NCBI GenBank assembly: GCA_029066805.1
Contig: JAIEFT010000032.1
Span: 12,718-55,892 of the forward strand
DNA from: Clostridiales bacterium
Lineage (GTDB): Bacteria; Bacillota; Clostridia; Christensenellales; Pumilibacteraceae
Length of the DNA: 43,175 bases
Reading direction: 5' to 3'
Shown: positions 36,693 to 43,175 of the stretch, in pieces
How the letters are laid out: each line of letters starts with the position of its first letter
Numbering within the stretch: position 1 is the stretch's first letter
Program-made: the position numbers and the translations under genes
The notes under the pieces: generated by a model
What the model saw: only the letters and a program-made list of their open reading frames with translations
Databases searched by the model: none
What the model was told of the DNA's origin: nothing

Positions 36693-39600
36693 TTATGCTT
36701 TTGTGTAAGTATAAGCAAACGTCTTGTTATCCTCGGACACGATTACGGTAAACCTGTAAGTATCGCTACGGAATCGGAACGAGAATGTATACACATTTCC
36801 GTTTTGCTCCGCAAACACGCCCAAGCCGCTCGCTTCCGTCCAGTAGAGTGTGCGGTTTGTGTCAACCTCTATTTTTACAAACTCCGCCGTTTCGATATAG
36901 ATAAGATCGTTCTTGAACAGTATAGTAATCTTGCTGCCGTCTTCCGCCGTAAGCGCATATCTGATGGGAGAAAGCTTTTTGGTTATATCCAGCGCTTCGC
37001 CGTCGAACGATACGTAAATATCGTACAGCTTGCCGTCCTCGTCCTTAAAGTTGTAAATGATTTTGGTGTTGTAGCCGCTTACGAACAAATCGACTTCCTT
37101 GCCGTTGAACTTAACCTTAGCCGTGCCGCTGCTGCCCTCGTAGCTGTCGGGCTGAAGATCCAAGGGATCGCAAACAAGCGTATACTTGCCGTCCTTGGTT
37201 TTGTATGTCATTTCTTCCTTAAGCCGCACAAAATGTCTGGTTCTGCCGCCCAAAACAAAGGTGATCGTGTCGTTTTCGTAAGTGCCGGTAATAGTGGTGT
37301 AAGTCGACTCGTAGCTGTCGTATTCGTAGAACGTAATCTTGTTACCGTTAATTTTGTACATCCAAACGTACGACGATTGATAAAGCGCTCTGCCGTCCAA
37401 AACAAGCGTGTAGTCGCCGCTGATGTACATGCCTTTTTCTGCGCCCGACTCGATATACAAGTGGCTGCAATACGCATTCCAGGTCGCTTCCCTGTAGCAC
37501 TTGATAGCGACTTCTATGCTTTGCACTTTGAACCTGAACGCAATATTGCCGAGCGCGATCTTATTGCCCATAACAGGCGCTGTTTCGCCAAGCAATTCGA
37601 CAAACAGCGGCGGGTCGGCTTCGTAAACGTTGCACAGATAGAACGCGAAGTCGTCGATTTCCTCCAATCCTGTGCCGAGTTTTACAAGCCTAAGGCTCTC
37701 ACAACCGCTGAACGCGCTTTCGCCTATCGTTTTGATAGCGGGAAGAATCAATTCGTCTTTTGTGCCGCTGTTATTGAGCTTGTCGCACGCGGCAAACGCG
37801 AGCGCACCCACGCTTTCCACATTGGTGAACTTGACTTCGACCAAATCGGTGCAGCCGTAGAACGCACTGTCGCCCAATTTTTTCACATTATTGAGGTCTA
37901 CGCTCTTAATGCCGGTAAGACCGCGGAACACGTTGTCGGCGATTTCTGTTACGTCGTCGGGAATAACGACCTTGCCGTCTACCAAATCGTCGGGCTTGTT
38001 GTATTGAACAAGCACGCCGTTTTCGTCAACTACAAACTCGGGGAGCTTGCTCGCGTCGTCGCTGCCGATGATATAATCCGCATATTTTTCCCAAGCGGCT
38101 TTGTACACCGCGACCTTTGCTTGCGGCACGACTATCTTAAAGTCGCCCGCGCCCCAGCGGAACGGATCGCCGTCGTCCGTCGGATCGTCGTCGGTCAAAT
38201 CCAATTCGGCGGGAGTTTCGCCTAGGAATATAACGCGGCGAAGCGTGTAGTTGTTTTGGAACGCGTGTTTGCCTATTTTTGTCACGCTTGCGGGAACGGT
38301 GACCGACACAAGCGACACGTTGGTGTTGACGTAGTTAAGCGCATTCTCGGCGATTTCGGTCACGTCGTCGGAGATCTCTACGATCGTGGATTTGCCGTTA
38401 TATGTAGTGAGTACGCCGTTTGCGACTATAAACCCGCCTTGACTGATTGCAAACTTGCCGCCGCTTATGGTAAACATCATAACTTTACCGCTCTTGACAA
38501 GCTGACCGTTCTTTTCCTCAAGCTCTTCAAAAGTGACTATATCGACATTATTTTTAGTCTCTACAGAGCAAACACCGAGGTACAAAATGCCGTTAGACAT
38601 GTATTCCGCCATGCCGTAGCCGTCAATGTACAGCGTGCTCTTATCCCCGCTGTTTTCGGAAGTATACGTGCCGGCGACAGTTTCGTCGCATATGTAGAAC
38701 ACGGGAAGATATTCCGTTTGCGATACTTGAATTGCGTCAAGTATGAATTTGAGCTTATATTCTGCGTTGTTGTTATCTTGTGGAACAAACTGCCACTCGC
38801 CGGCGGTCGATTCGTAATAATCTGTTCCTTTATACAAGCCGGCTACGGTATCAAGTTCTTCTTGACCATTTTGGTCGTAAATATGAAGCAACGCGCCGCC
38901 GTAGCCGTTAAGCTCCATAATAAACGGATAACCGTCGTTGTTGACATACATTCCGTTTTCCACGCCGAGCATGGAGAATACTCCGTTAAACTCGGAGTCC
39001 TTAACTTCCTGCTTGTTTATTCTGAAGTATGCAACCTTGGGCTTTGCGCCGTTCTCGTCCGTATCCTCGGTAAACGTGAACACGTATTCGTTGTGCTCCT
39101 CGTCGTACTCGTAATCGCCGCTCGCGCTGACGTGGAGCATGTCGCCCGAAACGGTTATGTACGTGGCAAAGCCGAAGCCGTCAAGCGCCATAATGTAAAA
39201 ATTTCGTATCGTATCAAATGTGTAATCGTACTGAACGTACTGACCTTGAACGCCGTCGGCAACCGCGTACTTGCGCGTGGCGTACAGCCTGCCCGTAAAC
39301 TCGCCGCCGTCAAACTCGTCGCCGTAGAACGAAAACTCGTCATAACCCGATTCCGAATCGTCGCCGGACTTGACAAAGCCTTCTTTTACAAAGCCTTTTT
39401 TGTCGCCGTTATCCTCACGTACGAGCTTGGCAGCCTCCTTGCCTTTGCCTATCATAGGCGTATACACGTAAATTTTATCGGAATTAGCTTCGCGCATATC
39501 GGTGTATTCCACCGCCCACTGCGCGTAAAGCGTTATATTCGAGTCGGTAAGCGTTATCGTGTCGCCGGGATTATACTGACCTTCCTGCTTGACGTCTGTA

Positions 39601-40103
39601 ACCAGTCCGCTTTGGTATATAGACCAGCCCATAAACATATATCCGACCGCGCCGTAATCATTTCCGTCGGCAACGGTGACGGCGCTTCCGGCTTCCACCG
39701 TTACATTATCGATGTCGCCCGTATGCGGAGCTTTGCCGATATTGTATTCGTAAATAACCGAGTACTCGGTTTTGATAGGCTCGAACTTAGCGTAATACGT
39801 AACATTGTTATCGGGCATGATGTTGGGGATTTCCACAGCTTCGCCCGTAAACTTATCGTCGGCGTACCAGCCGGCAAAGGTGCTGCCCGCTTTTGTGGGA
39901 TTTTCCGGCACAAAAATCATACTGCCGCCAATCGCGCTTATCGGCTCGATTTCCGTTCCGCCGTCGGTCACAAACGATATAGTGTACGTTTTGGGCGGAG
40001 TGTAAGCGTTGTCGTCGCTGCCGCCGCACGATACGGCAAACAGCATTACCGCTGCGACAACCGCTAGTATGATCGACACAATTATTGGCTTGCGTGTTTT
40101 CAT
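36693..40103 (-). CDS. Lipoprotein with InlB-type repeats and BspA-like leucine-rich repeats
   Basis: This 1,136-residue protein has a lipoprotein signal ending AVSC (Cys ~26). Two Flg_new-type repeats (~38-200) include FAGWYADDKFTG and FMGWSIYQSG. A beta-rich region (~205-565) has repeated DG[FY]G motifs (LDGFGFATY, LNGYGGALLH, IDGYGMAEY). BspA-type LRR_5 repeats (~565-885) read VTEIAENAL, VTKIGKHAFQNN, KKLGDSAFYGC and IKTIGESAFSGC. A second beta-rich region follows (~890-1136). BspA-like proteins of other bacteria bind host or matrix proteins; binding here is inference. AAAGGTA precedes the ATG. It is transcribed divergently from argG. Confidence 0.88.
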   Translation of the reverse strand: MKTRKPIIVSIILAVVAAVMLFAVSCGGSDDNAYTPPKTYTISFVTDGGTEIEPISAIGGSMIFVPENPTKAGSTFAGWYADDKFTGEAVEIPNIMPDNNVTYYAKFEPIKTEYSVIYEYNIGKAPHTGDIDNVTVEAGSAVTVADGNDYGAVGYMFMGWSIYQSGLVTDVKQEGQYNPGDTITLTDSNITLYAQWAVEYTDMREANSDKIYVYTPMIGKGKEAAKLVREDNGDKKGFVKEGFVKSGDDSESGYDEFSFYGDEFDGGEFTGRLYATRKYAVADGVQGQYVQYDYTFDTIRNFYIMALDGFGFATYITVSGDMLHVSASGDYEYDEEHNEYVFTFTEDTDENGAKPKVAYFRINKQEVKDSEFNGVFSMLGVENGMYVNNDGYPFIMELNGYGGALLHIYDQNGQEELDTVAGLYKGTDYYESTAGEWQFVPQDNNNAEYKLKFILDAIQVSQTEYLPVFYICDETVAGTYTSENSGDKSTLYIDGYGMAEYMSNGILYLGVCSVETKNNVDIVTFEELEEKNGQLVKSGKVMMFTISGGKFAISQGGFIVANGVLTTYNGKSTIVEISDDVTEIAENALNYVNTNVSLVSVTVPASVTKIGKHAFQNNYTLRRVIFLGETPAELDLTDDDPTDDGDPFRWGAGDFKIVVPQAKVAVYKAAWEKYADYIIGSDDASKLPEFVVDENGVLVQYNKPDDLVDGKVVIPDDVTEIADNVFRGLTGIKSVDLNNVKKLGDSAFYGCTDLVEVKFTNVESVGALAFAACDKLNNSGTKDELILPAIKTIGESAFSGCESLRLVKLGTGLEEIDDFAFYLCNVYEADPPLFVELLGETAPVMGNKIALGNIAFRFKVQSIEVAIKCYREATWNAYCSHLYIESGAEKGMYISGDYTLVLDGRALYQSSYVWMYKINGNKITFYEYDSYESTYTTITGTYENDTITFVLGGRTRHFVRLKEEMTYKTKDGKYTLVCDPLDLQPDSYEGSSGTAKVKFNGKEVDLFVSGYNTKIIYNFKDEDGKLYDIYVSFDGEALDITKKLSPIRYALTAEDGSKITILFKNDLIYIETAEFVKIEVDTNRTLYWTEASGLGVFAEQNGNVYTFSFRFRSDTYRFTVIVSEDNKTFAYTYTKA

Positions 40104-40197
40104 GGTAGTACCTTTTACACATTACAACCGAATTTTTTGTACAGCAAAACGACCGTAAACGGCGTCGTTGCCGGTACAAGAAGTGTAATATTGATTT

Positions 40198-40227
40198 ATG
40201 ATAGCACTTTTTTAAAGGTTTTGTCAA
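40198..40227 (-). promoter_or_regulatory. Promoter of the LRR lipoprotein gene
   Basis: TTGACA (40222-40227), 18 bases, and TATCAT (40198-40203) with an upstream TGC lie on the minus strand. The leader is about 90 nt. Confidence 0.7.
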
Positions 40228-40307
40228 ACATTAATAATATAAAATTCCACCGATTTACTCAAAATACCGATTTTTTTGCGGGCTTACGCCAATGTGCGTA
40301 ATTTTGT

Positions 40308-40342
40308 TTGCTATTTGCCGCAAAATATTGTACAATACTTGC
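40308..40342 (+). promoter_or_regulatory. argG promoter with palindromic operator
   Basis: TTGCTA (40308-40313), 17 bases, and TACAAT (40331-40336) lie 40 bp before argG. The perfect palindrome TATTGTACAATA (40326-40337), flanked by GCAA/TTGC, covers the -10. It does not match the ArgR box pattern, so the regulator is unknown. Confidence 0.6.
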
Positions 40343-40375
40343 GTTATATATTTTACATTTAAGGAGTATTTACTT

Positions 40376-41587
40376 ATGGCAAAAATGCGCGTTGTTTTGG
40401 CGTATTCCGGCGGACTGGACACCACCATCATCATTCCTTGGCTCAAGGAAAACTATGACTGCGACGTTATAGCCGTCGCCGCCGACGTCGGTCAGGGCGA
40501 AGAGCTCGCTCCGCTCCACGAAAAAGCAAAAAAGAGCGGTGCGGAAAAACTCTATATCGAGGACCTCAAAGACGAGTTCGTCACCGACTGCATATTCCCC
40601 ACCATCAAGGCTGGCGCGGTGTACGAGGGCAAGTACCTGCTCGGCACGTCGTTTGCCCGTCCCGTTATAGCCAAACGCTTGGTTGAAATCGCCAAAAAGG
40701 AAAAAGCCGACGCTATCTGCCACGGTTGCACAGGCAAAGGCAACGATCAGGTTCGTTTCGAGCTTTCCATAAAGGCGCTTGCGCCCGACATGAAGATAAT
40801 CGCACCTTGGCGCATTTGGGATCTTAAGTCGCGCGACGACGAAATCGATTACGCCACCGCGCACGGACTGGACGTGCCCGTAACAAAAGAGCACAACTAT
40901 TCCATGGACCGCAACCTTTGGCATCTTTCGCACGAAGGCAGCGATCTCGAAGATCCCGCCAACGAGCCCAAGGACGAGATGCTGCTTATAAGCAAGCCCA
41001 TAAAGGACGCGCCAGACTCCCCCGAGTACGTTACTATAGACTGGGTAAAAGGCATTCCCACAGCTGTCAACGGCAAAAAGTTAGCGCCTGTCGCACTGAT
41101 CGAAACGCTTAACGAGATAGGTTCACGCCACGGCGTCGGCGTGGACGACATGGTGGAAAACCGCCTTGTCGGCATGAAGTCGCGCGGCGTGTACGAAAAT
41201 CCCGCCGGTTCTATACTTTACGCCGCGCACAAGAACCTTGAAGAAATCACGCTCGATCGCGACACCGCACACTTCAAAGAACATATCGCGCTCAAGTTTG
41301 CCGAGCTTGTTTACGACGGCAAGTGGTACACCCCGCTCCGCGAAGCGCTTTCCGCATTTGTCGATTCCACGCAGGAATACGTGACCGGCACGACCAAACT
41401 CAAACTGTTCAAGGGCAAAATCACGCCCGCAGGCATGGCGTCCCCCTACTCGCTTTACGACGAGGACATTGCCACGTTCGGCGAGGATGAGGTGTACGAC
41501 CAAAAGGATTCGGCGGGATTTATCAATCTGTTCGGATTGCCGCTCAAGGTCCGCGCCAAAATGTTGGAAAAAGCAAATAAGAAATAA
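40376..41587 (+). CDS. argG: Argininosuccinate synthase
   Basis: This 403-residue enzyme joins citrulline and aspartate using ATP in arginine synthesis. The ATP loop AYSGGLDTT lies near the N-terminus, and [17 protein letters not shown] and [14 protein letters not shown] supply further substrate sites. ATG 40376 has AAGGAG upstream; the frame upstream of it is not supported. It is followed by argH after a palindromic element. Confidence 0.98.
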   Translation: MAKMRVVLAYSGGLDTTIIIPWLKENYDCDVIAVAADVGQGEELAPLHEKAKKSGAEKLYIEDLKDEFVTDCIFPTIKAGAVYEGKYLLGTSFARPVIAKRLVEIAKKEKADAICHGCTGKGNDQVRFELSIKALAPDMKIIAPWRIWDLKSRDDEIDYATAHGLDVPVTKEHNYSMDRNLWHLSHEGSDLEDPANEPKDEMLLISKPIKDAPDSPEYVTIDWVKGIPTAVNGKKLAPVALIETLNEIGSRHGVGVDDMVENRLVGMKSRGVYENPAGSILYAAHKNLEEITLDRDTAHFKEHIALKFAELVYDGKWYTPLREALSAFVDSTQEYVTGTTKLKLFKGKITPAGMASPYSLYDEDIATFGEDEVYDQKDSAGFINLFGLPLKVRAKMLEKANKK

Positions 41588-41595
41588 TTTATTGC

Positions 41596-41679
41596 GGATG
41601 AGATTCCTCACTGCGTTCGGAATGACAAAATATAAAATCTACTCTTTTGTCATTTCGAGCAACGCGAGAAATCTCATCC
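41596..41679. repeat. Palindromic interspersed element between argG and argH
   Basis: GGATGAGAT...ATCTCATCC forms the ends of an 84-bp imperfect palindrome, with inner arms GAATGACAAAA and TTTTGTCATTTC. It is followed by TTTTTATTT, so it may also attenuate transcription toward argH. It is related to the element at 8704. Confidence 0.8.
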
Positions 41680-41714
41680 TTTTTATTTAATCCTGAATTC
41701 AATTCGAGGTAATT

Positions 41715-43088
41715 ATGAAACTTTGGTCGGGCAGGTTTACTGCCGAGCTCAACGATATAGCCGAGGAGTTTAACGACTCGCTCCCTTTTGACCGCCAAAT
41801 GTACAGGCAGGACATAAACGGGTCTATTGCGCACTGCCTAATGCTGGGTAAATGCGGAATCATTACGCAAGCGGAAGCCGAAACACTTTCCGTCGCGCTC
41901 AAGGCAATCCTTGCCGATATAGACAGCGGAAAGCTCGAACCCGTGGGCGCAGAGGACATTCACTCGTTTGTGGAGAACGAGCTTGTCTCGCGCGTGGGCA
42001 ACGTCGGCAAAAAACTGCATACCGCGCGCAGTCGCAACGACCAAGTGGCTACCGATATACGTCTGTATCTTCGCGACAGCATTGACGAGCAAACAGAACT
42101 GCTTAAAACGCTTGTTGTGACGCTTGCCGACAAAGCGGAAAAAGAAAAAGCAACCGCCATGCCCGCTTACACGCACATGCAAAAAGCACAGCCCACCACG
42201 CTCGGGCATTATCTGCTCGCGTATGCCAATATGTTTTTGCGCGACGCGGAGCGACTGAAGGACTGCCGAAAACGCTTGAACGTATTACCGCTTGGCAGTG
42301 GCGCGTGCGCTTCCACAACCTTCCCCATCGACCGCGAATATACCGCAAAGCTTTTGGGCTTTGACGGCATTACGCAAAACTCGCTGGACGGAGTCAGCGA
42401 CCGCGACTTTTCGATAGAATACCTGTCGTGCGCAGTGCAAGCCATGCTGCACCTGTCGCGAATAAACGAAGAATTTGTGTACTGGTCGGGCGAGGAGTTT
42501 GGATATTTGATTCTGCCCGACGCATTCAGTACAGGCTCGTCCATAATGCCGCAAAAGAAAAACCCCGACGTAAACGAGCTGCTGCGCGGCAAATGCGGTC
42601 GGGTCGTGGGCGATCTTGTAAGCATGATAACCGTCATGAAAGGCTTACCGCTCGCATACAACAAGGATATGCAGGAAGACAAAGAACCTCTGTTCGACGC
42701 GACGCATACCATATCGCTGTCGCTAAAGGTCTTTACGGCGTTTATGAATGCGGTCGAGTTCAACCGCGCAAAAATGAACGCGTCGGCTGCGGGCGGACAT
42801 TCGTGCGCTACGGAATGTGCGGACTACCTTGCCGACAAGGGCTTACCTTTCCGCGCCGCGCACGAGGTTACGGGAAAGATTGTGCTGTACTGCATAGAAA
42901 ACGGCAAGACGCTGCAAAACCTTACCGTTGACGAATATAAGAAGTTCTCCCCACTTTTCGAAAGTGATATACTTAAAGCCGTTCTGCCGCAAAACGCCAT
43001 AGCCCGCCGCAAGATAAAAGGCGGCTGCGCCGTCGAAGAAATAGAAAGGCAGTTAAAGGTTTTACGCAACGCACTGAATAATATATAA
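41715..43088 (+). CDS. argH: Argininosuccinate lyase
   Basis: This 457-residue enzyme splits argininosuccinate into arginine and fumarate. The fumarase/aspartase signature GSSIMPQKKNPDVNELLRGKC is present near residue 275, as are TARSRNDQVATDIRLYL and HMQKAQPTTLGHYLLAYA. GAGGT precedes the ATG. With argG it forms the last two steps of arginine biosynthesis. Confidence 0.98.
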   Translation: MKLWSGRFTAELNDIAEEFNDSLPFDRQMYRQDINGSIAHCLMLGKCGIITQAEAETLSVALKAILADIDSGKLEPVGAEDIHSFVENELVSRVGNVGKKLHTARSRNDQVATDIRLYLRDSIDEQTELLKTLVVTLADKAEKEKATAMPAYTHMQKAQPTTLGHYLLAYANMFLRDAERLKDCRKRLNVLPLGSGACASTTFPIDREYTAKLLGFDGITQNSLDGVSDRDFSIEYLSCAVQAMLHLSRINEEFVYWSGEEFGYLILPDAFSTGSSIMPQKKNPDVNELLRGKCGRVVGDLVSMITVMKGLPLAYNKDMQEDKEPLFDATHTISLSLKVFTAFMNAVEFNRAKMNASAAGGHSCATECADYLADKGLPFRAAHEVTGKIVLYCIENGKTLQNLTVDEYKKFSPLFESDILKAVLPQNAIARRKIKGGCAVEEIERQLKVLRNALNNI

Positions 43089-43101
43089 TATATCCAGAAA
43101 T

Positions 43102-43130
43102 GAAACTCCCCCGGCGAAGCCGGGGGTTTC
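43102..43130 (+). terminator. Terminator after argH
   Basis: CCCCCGGC-GAA-GCCGGGGG with flanking GAAAC/GTTTC is a stable stem starting 14 bases after the argH stop. Only TTTC follows it, so the T-run is weak. The last 45 bases of the window show no gene. Confidence 0.75.
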
Positions 43131-43175
43131 TCATGTGCGGGCAAAGCCCTAGTTGTTACTAGCCGCGCCTAAAGG

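Noticed and set aside
36690-40067. Two large plus-strand frames opposite the LRR lipoprotein
   Set aside because: Their sequence is Val/Arg/His-rich in the manner of antisense frames, and the minus strand encodes a clear lipoprotein with signal, RBS and repeats.

Overview
The window looks like a chromosomal segment of a Gram-positive, Clostridia-type Firmicute, probably an uncultured gut lineage of moderate GC. The evidence is consistent. There is a T-box leader upstream of thrS, strong sigma-A promoters of the TTGACA-N17-TATAAT type, and AGGAGG-like ribosome binding sites. Gene order rpsO-pnp-ylxY-M16 peptidase ... spoIIIE/ftsK ... pgsA-cinA-recA matches the Bacillus subtilis arrangement. 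Large lipoproteins and a giant glycine-rich surface protein recall Christensenellales/Borkfalkiaceae-like genomes, but that placement is inference and no 16S gene is present.

Layout. (1) 1-5126, minus: the N-terminal ~1,708 residues of a giant secreted or anchored protein with an ALK/LTK-type glycine-rich domain, running off the left edge. (2) 5127-5468: a divergent control region with two back-to-back promoters, two identical 20-bp operator-like repeats and a heptamer satellite. (3) 5469-8700, plus: a three-gene unit of a PadR regulator fused to a membrane domain, a tyrosine recombinase, and a small protein resembling the Spo0A DNA-binding domain. (4) 8817-11040, minus: thrS and its T-box. 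(5) 11153-14230 and on to 17205, 18245 and 18828, minus: a VTT membrane protein, a nucleotidyltransferase, RNase HI, tRNA-Trp, then (in transcription order) ruvA-ruvB-queA-tgt-ygjP-ruvC. (6) 18884-32278, minus: rpsO, pnp, ylxY, M16 peptidase, dUTPase-like, ftsK/spoIIIE, rimO, pgsA, cinA, recA. (7) 32405-33637, minus: a PTS-type IIC permease. (8) 33755-40103, minus: two big lipoproteins with InlB-type (Flg_new) repeats, one with BspA-like leucine-rich repeats and the other split by a one-base frameshift. (9) 40376-43088, plus: argG-argH.

Most of the housekeeping half is conventional: DNA repair and recombination (recA, ruvABC), RNA turnover (pnp), tRNA and ribosomal protein modification (queA, tgt, rimO), membrane lipid synthesis (pgsA) and chromosome translocation (ftsK). 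The distinctive material is the left end. There a membrane-tethered PadR protein, a Xer-like recombinase and a Spo0A-like domain are transcribed divergently from a giant adhesin-like gene whose promoter carries paired palindromic repeats. I regard this as the best candidate for an undescribed regulatory unit, though function is inferred only from architecture and position.

Several interspersed palindromic elements also stand out: a family ending in GGATGAGAT/ATCTCATCC (three sites), a 158-bp long inverted repeat upstream of ylxY's coding strand, and an unexplained structured stretch beside tRNA-Trp.
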